This document shows positions 1-13,100 of a stretch of DNA of 64,000 bases, one piece after another. The stretch comes from Siphonodentalium dalli (Eukaryota > Mollusca > Scaphopoda > Gadilida > Siphonodentaliidae): contig CP136064.1 in assembly GCA_032622095.1 (NCBI GenBank), positions 264,719,863 to 264,783,862 on the forward strand. The letters run 5' to 3'. Within the stretch, counting starts at the first letter, position 1, and the number at the start of each line of letters is the position of its first letter. Both the position numbers and the translations under genes were made by a program. The notes under the pieces are model-generated. The model saw only the letters and a program-made list of their open reading frames with translations, was not told the DNA's origin and did no database searches.

Positions 1-366
1 AGTTATCCAATGTGATGGTTTTATCCATCCTTAACTCTTTCAACACTGTATATACAGATATAGATATCTCAGAACCCTGGATTTACAGCCTGCCTAAGTA
101 AAACTATGTGTGCCTGATGTATTGCTTCAATACTACCTTTAGATGTCGGATATGGCAAACTGCATGTTTTTATGATCATTAGTAAGCCTCCTTAAATTTG
201 TGTTACATACCAGTTGGTGACGTCATCTCAAAATGATATCTCAGGTGTGTACAGGTGAGATCTGAGAAGGGACATTGAAACCTAATAACCACTAATTGTA
301 TCACATGTATCTGGGATATCTTGAATAACAACTTCGCATAACAATGTGTCTCACAACTACATGTAT
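1..366. other. Left edge, no gene recognised
   Basis: AT-rich non-coding DNA, presumably a DIS3L2 intron. I see no exon, no tandem repeat and no transposon end in it. Confidence 0.4.
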
Positions 367-700
367 TAACCCTTTACCCAACAAACCGGCCAAAAACGGC
401 CAAATAAAGCTGCAACAGCATAAAATATATTCGGTCTGTCTCAATAAAACGATACAAATATGGATATCATTGGAACCGGCTCATTGGCCACATTGTGATG
501 GTTACAGTTATGCCCTGTGCCAATGCATTCTCTTATATAAGAGAATGCATTGGCCTAAAAAATTATTTTTTTAACACTTTTTACCATTTTTTCTTACATT
601 CTTTAACAATTTTATAATTTTTAATGTGTTAAGCCAATGCATTCTCTTATATATAAGAGAATGCATTGGCACAGGGCCCTTCTGTTGGGTAAAGGGTTAA
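367..700. mobile_element. MITE family A copy A1 (TTAA-flanked)
   Basis: TTAA flanks the terminal inverted repeats CCCTTTACCCAAC and GTTGGGTAAAGGG. TTAA target sites with CCC ends fit a non-autonomous piggyBac-like element. Inside are two shortened palindromes built on CCAATGCATTCTCTTATATA. The loops of both palindromes are deleted here compared with other copies. Confidence 0.85.
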
Positions 701-811
701 TTTCTTGCAAGTGTGGCACATATGTGTGGTTGTGATGACACCCTGCATGGTTTCAAATGTTCCACCAATCGGTTCATTAAACCTAATTGCTTTATAAAAG
801 GCGAGAACATA

Positions 812-3800
812 CCGGTGTAACAGTTTATCTCCCCCCCTGGGTATCTCCCCCCCCCCCCCCCCCCCCCCCCCCGCCCTGGGTATCTTCCCCCCCACTCATA
901 TTTTTTCTCTCACTTATTTTATATTATTATGGTAAGAAATGCTGAGAAAACTATTAAAAAAAACATTATTAAAAAAAAAAAGTTTAACTTAACCCCTCAC
1001 AACCCAATAGCATAAATATGTCAAAATATTACCTTACGATTTTATCGTTTATTTTGCTTTATATTGTCATGAAATGGCGAGAAATTTACTTTATATGAGA
1101 ACAATTTAATAGAGTAAGAATTTGGGGTGGGGGGGGAAATATCCAGGCCTGAGTATCTCCCCCCCCCCCCACCCAGTGGCTACATATGACAAAAATTAAA
1201 CGTATGATTTTATTGCTTAATTTGCTTTATATAGTTATGAAAATGGCGAGAAATTAACTTTATATGAGCAAAATTTGATAGAGTAAAAATTTTGGGTGGG
1301 GGGGAGATACCCAGGCCTGAGTATCTTCCCCCCCCCCATAATTTAATAGAGTAAGAATTTGGGGTGGGGGGGGAAATATCCAGGCCTGAGTATCTCCCCC
1401 CCCCCCCCCCACCCAGCGCCTATATATGACAAAAATTAAACGTATGATTTTATTGCTTAATTTGCTTTATATAGTCATGAAATGGCGAGAAATTAACTTT
1501 ATATGAGCAAAATTTAATTAGAGTAAGAATTTGGGGTGGGGGGGGGGGAGATACCCAGGCCTGAGTATCTTCCCCCCTCCCACCCAGCACCTACATATGA
1601 CAAAAATTAAACGTATGATTTTTTTGCTTAATTTGCTTTATATAGTTATGAAATGGCGAGAAATTAACTTTATATGAGCAAAATTTGATAGAGTAAGAAT
1701 TTGGGGTGGGGGGAGGGAAGATACCCAGGACTGAGTATCTTTATGTGTATCTCATACACAAATCTTTTCTGATTTTATCTCTATATTGCTTGCTTTATAT
1801 AGTCTTGGTGGATAACTTAAAAGGGATTGTGGAGATCATGCACGTTTTACTTAAAGTGTTGATAATGAAAGACAAATGTATTTTAAATGATAACTTTATA
1901 TAATCAGAATACAAACATATATTTTAACAAACAGGAGTCATGTAAACAAAACTTATAAAAGATAGTATACAATGAAGTTTGTGTGCGCATTAATATTCAA
2001 ATAGTGGTCTCGGTATCAAATCCCCGATTTCAGGCCACGTCACCATCACTATCCGTATCACTGATACGTGTGAATTGTGTTGACAAAGCAATAGCGACAA
2101 TTTGGAGAACATACCAAGGCAACTATTTGAATATTTATGCACACCAAACTATGTCACAAGAGAATGAACAAACTAGGGTTTAATCATTTGGTTTTTTTTC
2201 ATTTGTAGAATATGAATTAATAACCTTTGAATGTACAGTCTCTTGTTCCCACTGAATTAATTTTTGTCATATGTAGCTGCTGGGTGGGGGGGAGGGAAGA
2301 TACTTAGGCATGGGTATCCCTCCACACCCCAAATTCTTACTCAATAAATTTTTTTTCACATAAAGTTAATTTCTCGCCATTTCATGACTATATATAAAGC
2401 AAATTAAGCAATAAAATCATACGTTTAATTTTTGTCATATGTCGCTGCTAGGTGGGGGGGGGGGAGATACTCAGGCCTGGGTATCTTCCCCCCCCTCACC
2501 CCAAATTCTTACTCAATCAAATTTTGCTCATATAAAGTTAATTTCTCGCCATTTCATGACTATATAAAGCAAATTAAGCAATAAAATCATACGTTTAATT
2601 TTTGTCATATGTAGCTGCTAGGTGGGGGGGGGGGAAGATACTCAGGCCTGGGTATCTTCCCCCCCCCCCTCACCCCAAATTCTTACTCGATCAAATTTTG
2701 CTCATATAAGTTAATTTCTCGCCATTTCATGACTATATAAAGCAAATTAAGCAATAAAATCATACGTTTAATTTTTGTCATATGTAGCTGCTAGGTGGGG
2801 GGGGGGGGGAGATACTCAGGCCTGGGTATCCCCCCCCCCTCACCCCAAATTCTTACTCGATCAAATTTTGCTCATATAAAGTTAATTTCTCGCCATTTCA
2901 TAACTATATAAAGCAAATTAAGCAATAAAATCATACGTTTAATTTTTGTCATATGTAGGTGCTGGGTGGGGGGGGGGGGGGGGGGGGGGAGATACTCAGG
3001 CCTGGGTATCACCCACCCCCCCCCCCCTCCCAAAATTTTTACTCTATAAAATTTTGCTCATATAAAGTTAATTTATCGCCATTTCATGACTATATAAAGC
3101 AAATTAAACGATAGAATCATAAGGTAATATTTTGACATATTTATGCTATTATTGGGTTGAGTTAAAGGCACGTGTGGCCTTAATTGTCGAAAATATTCAA
3201 ATTTGTTCCAATCACCGTAAACAGAAAAACATTAAAACGCATGTAGTTTCGTTCATATATACCATGACCATCGCGTAAACAGCATGTTATCATAAAGATT
3301 TACTATATTTTACCTAAGTAAGAGCCTGATTGTATTACAGAAGACAACACAATGCTGCTGGCTAATCACACACAAATGGCATAAACGCTCTTTATTCGTT
3401 CCATATCAGGAATTGACCCACAAAGAACGCTCTTTATGTTTACCATCATAATATAAACAAACACCAGAAAAGTAACTTTTTATGCCTTTGTTTACATAAC
3501 AATGGTCAAAGATATGACAATAACATACTGTTTATGCGATATTTCTTATTTGTATACGGACAAAGTCTGTCTACATTTTGTTGTTCTTTCTGTTTGTGGC
3601 GGTTTTTGACGGGTGGAAATATTTTCACAGGATACCCACCGCCAAGGCCAACCGTACCTTTAAACTTCAAAATAACCAAAACAAATTTTTTTAAATAGTT
3701 TTCTCGGCATTTCTTACCATAATAATATAAAATAATTGAGGGAAAAAAATGTACGAGTGGGGGGGAAGATACCCAGAGTGGGGGGGGGAGATACCCAGGG

Positions 3801-3826
3801 GGGGAGATATCGTGTTACACCGTAAT
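812..3826. repeat. 3-kb foldback inverted repeat with tandem units and G/C tracts
   Basis: The left arm (about 812-1740) and right arm (about 2270-3826) are inverted copies of each other. Both ends read GGTGTAACA, and both outer arms share the TAATATAAAATAA and GATACCCAG blocks. Each arm holds four to five tandem units of about 165-185 bp. A unit has poly-C, AGGCCTG, poly-G, then TGACAAAAATTAAACG and ATGGCGAGAAATTAACTTTA. Homopolymer tracts reach 26 C (847-872) and 22 G (2968-2989). The central 1740-2270 and the segment 3140-3640 are not duplicated. This resembles a foldback transposon. I see no transposase. Confidence 0.7.
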
Positions 3827-4123
3827 AACCTAGTTTGCCAAAAAAGACGTTATTTGACAGAAATAGATATATTTTCCTACCTTTAGACCCACATTCATTT
3901 ACTTGTGATTATGTTGATGAATAATGAGTAACTTGCCAACTAAAACAATTGCCAATGTCTTGATCGGGTTCCCAACCTAGACTCCTCCTGACATTTTTAA
4001 TAGTAATTTCTTTTATTGATAGTTATCTTTAGTACATTGAAACCAGGATTTTATTATTTTTTTTAAGTCGGAATACACATGTACCGCATAATAGAAGACT
4101 GAAAAACAATTATTCAATTTCAG

Positions 4124-4177
4124 GGGTCAGTGAGAATAAACGCAAAGAACTTTGAAGAGGGATATGTTCCACATCCA
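4124..4177 (+). CDS. DIS3L2: DIS3L2 exon 1 of those visible
   Basis: The acceptor is TTTCAG and the donor GTGAGT. It encodes [18 protein letters not shown], phase 0 to phase 0. This matches the start of cold-shock domain 1 in DIS3L2 (human GVLRINPKKFHEAFIPSP). No upstream coding exon was found in 1-4123, so the preceding exon lies outside the window. Confidence 0.9.
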
Positions 4178-7100
4178 GTGAGTATAATATATATAAAACC
4201 AAGTATTCATCTTTGGATCTGTCTGTAACTCTGTCATGATTTTGGCACAGTTTAAAAATATATGACCCTCATGTCCGTTACGCCCAAATTTTGAGCATCT
4301 CATGTGGCACATCATAGAATATGGCACGCAAAATTTCAGGCCAATCGGTACAAAATGACCCGAGAAATAATGCATTTCCCACAGGTTATCAAGGTGATAT
4401 TTTCTCTGATATTTTTCACATCTGCGAAGAATGTGCTTTCAGCGGCGTCTGTAATTATAAAACACCAATGCCAAATTCCAGACAAACACCACGCACTGTT
4501 TGCCGGCTTTCTTTATATCGTTATCAGTAGTGCAGCGGTGATGATTTTTTCCTGCATGTCATGTTTTTGTCACCCATCATTTTTACGGGCAATGTCCTGG
4601 TAATATATATAAATGGGAATGTAGCAATCTAAATTATTATTTATTCAAAATTGGGGTATACTGGATTAACTATCTATCCACCCATCCATACATCAGTCAT
4701 TCTGTCATTCTGAGAATACATCCACCTCAGATGTTGGGCATTGTTTTTAGTCATATTTGCAATGAAGATTGCCTATGTAGATGACTTCAAAGTGAGGCTA
4801 CAGCAATGTACATATGCATATAATTCATACAAATGAATAACATTGCTTTTTTCCAATTTGGATATCAAGTTTTATCATTATGATAATAACTTTTCCAATT
4901 TGATCACTCCTGCGTAGTTGTTCCACATCACTTATTGAATTATTTTCCATTTATTCAAATCGCAATAACCCTGATGTGGCCAAGCTGAGGTTTGTGTGCC
5001 TGTCATTTGCAGAATGAGGATCCCAGAGGGTGAATTTAGTGATACTATCCCGCATAGTGGACTAGCATCACCAAATTCACCCTCTGGGGACCTCATTCTG
5101 CATGGCCTCATCTGCTATGGGAGACATAGACTCAGATTGAAGTTCCCAAATGGTGAATATTGTGATGTACACCCATTGAGAACCTTGATTATGCAATGTG
5201 CCGTCTGCCGATTTGGGGATTTAGAGAAACTAAACTAAAAAAGAAATAGAATCTATGTGAAGCATATTTCTATAGAAATTTGATAATCAAGAAACTTTCA
5301 AGAGAAGATGAGGCCACTCAGAATGAGGTCCCAAGAGGTGAATTTGGTGATGCTAGCTCGCTGTGTGGGGTAGCGTCACTAAATGCAACCTATGGGGACC
5401 TCATTCTGCAAATGACAGGCACTATAAGCTCAGGCTTGGTAGAAAGGTTGTAGAAATCAAGAAAGTGCGAAAAGTGAACTCATTTGGAAGGCCTTGAGTC
5501 CCTTTAAATAAAGAAAAAATATTCACAAAATTCTACGTTAAAATTTGTGTATGTTACAGGACGGCACATCAGACATCCTGATTCAGGGACTACCGGACCG
5601 GAACAGAGCGCTTAATGGTGATGTAGTTGCTGTTGTTCTCTATGATAGAGACCATTGGAAGGTAATGCTATGAGGTTAGAGGGATTATTGAGTCACCTAA
5701 TATGTTGTGATGTTCTAAAAGTAGTTGTCCAGATTCATAGAAAATAATTGGAGAAAATAAATATTTCCTAGTGACAGAATCTGCTGTTACCTGTTCTCTC
5801 TGACTTAGATATTAACCCTTTCATGATGGAGATGCGCTGGTGCAGCATTGAAGACCCTGTGCCAGTTCATTCTCTTATATATGGAGCCTCTCATATATAA
5901 GAGAATGCATTGGCTTACAAGGTCAAGGTAAATATTGTTAGGCCATTGCATTCTCTTATATATGTGAGGCACCCTATGGGCGTGGCACAAGGTTTTTTGA
6001 CAAAATTTCAGGAAGCTCCCGTCATGAAATGGTTAATATTTTATAACCCCCACAAAGTATACAGAAAGTTTATAAACAGATACACCATCTTTAACCCTTT
6101 ACCCAACAGAACGGCCATGTGCCAATGCATTCTCTTATATATGCGAGTCAACCATAGGTCGCCTCGCATATATAAGAGAATGCATTGGCTTAACACATTA
6201 AAAATTATAAAATTGTTAAAGAATGTACCAGTAAGAAAAAATGGTAAAAAGTGTTAAAAAAAGATTTTTTTATAGCCCAAAGCATTCTCTTATATATGCG
6301 AGGCGACCTATGGTCGACTCGCATATATAAGAGAATGCATTGGCACAGGGCATAACTGTAACCATCACAATGTGGTCAATGAGCCGGTTCCAATGATATC
6401 CATATTTGTATGGTTTTATTGAGACAGACCCAAGATAATTTAGGCTGTTGCAGCTTTATTTGGCCGGTTTTGGCCGGTTTGTTGGGTAAAGGGTTAACCC
6501 TTTCTATACTAAATGCTTGATGCAGGGTTTATGAGTAGACAGTCTCTAATGGATGTACGTCTCTGGATGTGTCCATTATATTTCATTTCTATAATAATAA
6601 AATAAACCATTTCCAAATATGGAGTGCATTCCTGGTGTAGTAAATGTTTGTAAGAATCGTAGTATTTAGAAATAGTTATAAATACATCACGACGTGAAAG
6701 AATAATCAGTCACGAATATCATTGACTGATAAAAACTTGAAGATTATTTCTCCTATATTGCGATGAATAAAATGAATTATTCATATATCACCTGTGTTCA
6801 GTTTTCCAACAATAGTTGAGTTTGACAATGCATGGGAAACATGTCAACATGTCATTGACCTCTGATTTGTGAAATGATCTGTTATGCTATATATAAACAA
6901 ATTTGAAGCTGGTGTCATTCACTCTCCAATGAAATTGAGGGAATCCCATCAATTCAGTAACTAATTTTGAATGAGATATCCAGTGAAGTAAATATTGTAA
7001 AATGATCGTCGGCTTTTAAATGAGACTGACGAGTAGTTACCCCTTAGGAAGTGTTCAGATAATATTATAAGTTCAACAAACGACTATATGTTGAACTTAT

Positions 7101-10100
7101 TATCTGAACATTTTTCCCTGCAATAAATAGCACTCCTTCTGCACTTGTATTATCCGTCATCTGCTTATTTTTTTTGAATACCCCACCAAATGGCTAATAG
7201 ACCATTCCAATGTATACTTTTATAACTGAGTGCGAGAATCCACTTTATAGTATAGAAAGGGTTAAACAGTCTGTAAATTACTTCCGGTTGATATTTCTAA
7301 GGTTGAGTTGTAATATGAATCATACGTGACACAACCACGCACACTGTGCCTCGATTTTGCTTTTTATCGGCGGTATAAAGCTGAGAATAATTTATGTAAC
7401 AGCATGCAATGGCCCTGGTGGAACGACATGCCAAGTATTGTCATGGATTGTGCAATCTTGTCTGGATTCTGGCCCACATATCCAACATGACTTCATGAAC
7501 TGTGCCATCACGTCTTCTCTGGTTTTCATTAAGCTAACAAACGAAATTTGTCTAAATGAAACTAACATGCCTAAATCACATGTGAAGTTGACAATTTTAT
7601 TTTCATTTCATCTCATTCACTGCCGATTCCGCAATTTAACAATCTCCAGACAGTTGCTAGCCGGAAGTCACGTGTCAATTTCACAAAAAACTTGCACGTC
7701 ACCAGTATTTGGCTCATCGCTATAGAAAATATAGAAAAAATTATATGACGTTATCATTCACCTGCGCCAAAGTTATAAGCAACAACAAACGCTTCGCATC
7801 CTTGTGGTTCCTACTAAATAGTCGTTGATGAGTAGTGTCCTCAGGAAATGTTCAGATAATAAGTTCAACAAACTACCATAGGTCTAAACATTTCCCACCA
7901 ATGAATATGAATTCTCACTTGTATTATCATTTGTGTGCTCTTATGTCCTTAACATCCCTCCAAATGAATAATAGACCATTCCAATGTTTACTTTTATTAC
8001 TGAGTAGGAGAATCCATTTTGTATAAAAGGGTTAATTAGGGTTTGTGAATTGCACATTTCAGGTTGATATTTCCAAGGTTGAGATGTATGAGCGAGACCA
8101 GTTGAAGAGTGGGAATGATGGACACTTATTAGAGAAACCAAACAAGGACCAAATGGATTCCGCAGATGATTCGGAACCAAACCCTGCCGTTCAATCTGCA
8201 GAAGCCACAAAGGGAGACGATGTGAAACAAACTGACGAGTCTAATCTGGAGAAAGCAGGAACAAGCTCCAATGATGCTGCTTCCAATCAAAAAGGTCCTG
8301 GCAGTGGCAAGACAGACAAAGGATCGCCCGGAACGAAAAGGAAGCACCGTGAAAAGAACACACCTAAGTTCAAGAGTACGCTTCTCAAGGACATAAAAGC
8401 TGATGGGAGTCCGGCTGCGAAAAAGCTGTTTCTTGATTCCGAGAATTCATCAATGGCTAACAAGTGTCTGCAGTATACTGGCAGGGTAAATTCTCTTCTT
8501 ATTTAGTGACAGGGACCAGTCTAGACTGTTGACTTCATGGCTGCACGCCAGACCTGTTAAGTTTTGAAAATGGGCATCCGGGGGAGATTTTTGCGGGAGG
8601 TATGCCCAAATATGCTCATGTTCCAAAAAAGTTTTTTATTTGATTTTCAAATTTCATCTTTTTATCATTTTTATATTTGTGCTTGTTTTGTAAATTTATA
8701 CACCTAAATAACACAGTAATGAAAACAGAGTTTTATACTGCTACCGTGAGTGTGAGATACATGCATGTTTATTTAAAGCACAGCCGTGCCAGACATTGTC
8801 ATTCATGCTCGCTTACTTAATCCTAAGTCGTGTTATTAAATCTATTGCCTATACTATAATGACAGCTTGCATGACTGAAGGGTATGAAAATTAATTAGCC
8901 TCAATTGATTCACTGCTGATTAGTACTGAATGACGATGAATGTGAAATTACTCTTGTTATTACCGACAGTTCATTTAAATTTTATGCAGTATTGCTTAGT
9001 GTTGAAGTTACCAACAGTGCATCTGCACATGTGGGAGAAATTGGTGGTGTTCCCTATGTTGGAGATTTTCACCTGTGCTTATGGAATCAGGGAGCTAAAT
9101 GTGTTCTAGAGTCGGGGAGCGAGTACACCGTGGAATGCTAAAGGTGAAGGTAACTGAAGAATGACCTTCACCTGATACATGCGACACGTTATTAAAGGAT
9201 GACATCGCGTTTATTTGATTTGTACATAATATCTAAATAATTTAAACTGGTGAATGAATGGGGGAATGGATTTTTGTGAGCGGGAAATTTATTTAACTAG
9301 CTGCTGTAGTTCTGGGTTTTTCCAGATCAAATTTGGTTGTGGGATAGCCCTGTCGTACACTTGGGGATTTATTTAAAAAAGTAAACACATGACCTATGAT
9401 TTTTCTTTCATTTTCGTGATCAACTGGTGTCAATCTAGCTGGGTAAACATCACTGGTATGGCCTGCAGGCTTCAATTCAGTGAATTTTGCCGAAACGTTA
9501 ACACTGTCGCCTATGGGAAACCATTTAGTTCAGTGATTCCTTATCTGATTGGCTACATCACACTTCAGTTTACGATTCTGTTGTTTGGTAATTGGGTCAC
9601 ACATTCAACACACGACTGCCGAAGTGAAATTGGGGAACTTTGCAGGTGTCCAGGCATATAAAAGATTTTCCAAATTATCTGTTAACAAGTGCATGTGTTG
9701 GGATATAAATGTAGGATTTGTGGACATAATAGCTCTAATTACTGACCGACTCCGAAATGTGATTCAAAATTATATTCTTCTATGGAATATTACTCTTCCT
9801 ATTTAGTGACAGACCAGTCTAGAGGTTTATGTTGGGATATTATCAGGGAGAAGTCATAAAGATTGAAGTTGAAAATCAACTCAACTGTATTTTATTCCAC
9901 TTAGCAATAATTAAGGACATATTGTGTACTTGTTCGGGTATATGAAACTGTTAAGTTCGCATTCAGGCACTATGCCAACTGGAGTAATATAGCATTCCAG
10001 TAACATCGACAAAAATTTCAAGCAAATTGACCATACCACTCCATAGAAATCATCGTTTGAACTACCCTCAATTGTAAATATTTACTTCTCGATTTGGGAC

Positions 10101-13100
10101 GCAACTATCTGCGATAAACTAACAAAAATAATTTCACCTTCGAGAATTACTGCAATTAATTAATATATAAGAATGCCAATTTGGATATAATATTTGTAAA
10201 AATAACTACCTTGAGCTCCTTTTCTATTTGTTTACATTGTTACCAGGCCCCACGCTAGGAGGCGACTCGGGCGAAATTCTCGCCTTCGGGCCGACGAAGT
10301 CGCCCTCGGATGTCCGCAAGGCGAAAACGAAGTCGCCTTCCAAATTTGACAAAACTAGCTTAGGATTTACGGTAATTTTACTGGTGAAAATTTGACTCGT
10401 TTTGCAAAAAAAAAAAATATAGTCTCAACTGTTCCAACGAGGCATTTTATTTATCAATTATACATGGTGTACCCTATCCAAATATTCTAATCAGATTGGG
10501 TGTTTTTGGAAACGGCAAATTGCGCTGAGCAACGAAGTTTATGATGAGCTACTAGTTCGTTTTAAAGAGACTGGAATTTAGAATTACTTTGTTCCGTCGG
10601 GTCATTTTGTAACCGCAAATTGTATAGCCATACGTGGTCACCACCGCTCATACAGTAGACAATGTGAACAAATAATACTGTCTTTGACTTTAAACTAAAA
10701 CATATCTATGAATTTTCGATTTTACAAAAGTAGTTTGTGTCGAACTCCGTTTCCCGATCCAACTTTTTTACTTTTTGGAATTGCACATTTTTATTTATAT
10801 GTTTACAAACAAGAACACGTGCTTGCTTACTATTAAACACAGAGGTTTGAATGTGCATTGGAAGTAATTAATTTAATGTTCTTAGTTAAATCAAAGATCT
10901 ACATAATAAACTATTACTATCCAAACTCATTTAAAGGGATTAATTTGTGTCAAAACTATGTGTTAATTGCAAATTACAATTGTTGTCAATCTATCGCTCA
11001 GGCCACGTGCTCAATATACGTCTGTCAACGGTTGCAAATTAATTGCATGTAGGCCTACTTTGTACAATGCAGATATTTAAATAACCTGCTGGTGTATATC
11101 TATATTATAAGCTCAACTGGCCTCTGTTAAGAACACATTAATAGTAATCACTACCTATTGTGCCACAGCTATCAAACTGTCAAGTTTATTGCTTTAATCA
11201 GATTATCATCAGACATCACTGATGGCATACGGTCGTGATGTTGGTATTCAACAATAAACTCTTTAGAAATAAAATTAAAAGCTTTTACACCTCCTTAGTT
11301 AGTCCTTATTGTTTTATTTTAACGGACACCCACAATACAGCAGCTGCCAAAAGCCATTTCCAAAAAAATTAAATTTATAATATAATCCAGTTTCAGATAT
11401 TAAAAGTTATGAAGTCAACAATTAATTTCTTCAGATAAAGTCAACAGTTTAAAAATAATTTAAGTTTTCAATTTAGTTAAAAATTTCAGATTATCGTGAA
11501 GTCTCCCTAAATTTCCTGGAGGGAGACTTCAAGTCTCCCTGTTCTGAACCTCTAGCCTGAGGCCTGATTGTTACATAGTGTTTAGCATCACTTTAAGCTC
11601 TGTTTTAGATGGACAGCAAAAATTATTTTGTTAAAATTTCAATACTATAATGACCTTTTAATTGGTATTTAATATAAGTTTAATTTAAAAATATGTCACG
11701 TTTTCAAAAAGCAAAAAGTTATATTTTGTATGTTGTTGTTGTAACTGGATGTCTGGAACCCTGTTTACCTCTTAAAATAGTTATTATTGTTTATTACATG
11801 ATCCTACCCTTATTCCATTCTATAATCCATTTCTATAAATTGTGATATTAAACATTTGTTTAATAACAGGAAATAGTGCCAGGTGACCTTTGACTTCCGG
11901 CTTGTCGTCTGCTTACATTCCATACGCTACATCTCAAAATACTATGGCTTCCAATATTTTCCAACAAACTATAATGAATGATGAGTTTGAAAAGTTATGT
12001 CATTAAATATACGCCATTATATATGCCAAAGAGTCTTTATTTATCTGGGACTATTTCTTTGCATGGCCAAACAATGCATAGTTACGTGAAACATCATCGC
12101 ATGCCTTATAGAAGCCGATGTTAGTTTCGCGTACAATTTGTTGATTTAAATATGTTTTGTCAATGTTTTGGAATCATGTAATAAATAGAATCTACAACTG
12201 GTCCCCAGTTTATAGCGGAATTTACAAAACTTGTCCAGTAATTAGGTCTGGAACTCGCCAAAGGCTCGATCCAGACATAATTTACTGGACTCGTTTTGTA
12301 AATTCCGCTATAAACTGGGGACTCGTTGTAGATCCTCTATATATCTAACCTTTCAGGTGGTGGCTATCATAGAAAGAGTGCATTCTAGAGCTGCGAGTGG
12401 AAATATCAGGTTACACAAAGACAAGAATAGTAATACAGCCATGTTTGCCCCATCAGATCACAGATTGCCGAGAATATATGTAGCAATGAGTGGTTGTCCC
12501 AAAGGTGAGACATGTTGTGACTAATAAAAGGCACATTCTTTGTTTGAGGCCTTATATAAATAGTGATGTTTCCGGTAACGGAAGAAAATAAGTAGGGGCG
12601 GGTGGGTGGTCGGAAATTTTTTGTTTTTTGTATTTTATTTTTTGAAACATCAATATTATGGAATATATTCATTCTGAATATATGCCCCTGGCACAACAAG
12701 TGATAAGAGGACACAATGAGATAATTACTGTAGGCATTGGAAGGGATAATGGAGGCTTGGTAGTATTTTTAATAAAATATTATCAGGACATGGACTGGCC
12801 CATATACGCAAGGGTGTCGCCATCTTAAAACACTGTCTTCCAGTGTAAATAATGCAGATCGGCAACTGGTCACCGCAGTTTTGCTATGACTGAAGATCGA
12901 TGAACGCGATATTTTTTGTTTATGGGGTAAACAAAATTAGTAGGGGCGTAGGTCTGGACAAGGGGCGGGCATGTTACTGGAAACATGGCATTTTTTTAAA
13001 GCCTTATTGTGAGAAGATATTATAACTTAAGTACTTGGAAGCCGCACGTATGGGTTGCTACATAAAACATATCAACTCAAAGTGATGTGAAACACTCCAC

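Noticed and set aside
4304-4603. 99-codon ORF
   Set aside because: It overlaps a dispersed repeat also found at 39960, where the frame is not kept. No domain.
7357-7725. 122-codon ORF in DIS3L2 intron 2
   Set aside because: No recognisable domain and no splice context. It lies between MITE copies and is probably a chance ORF.
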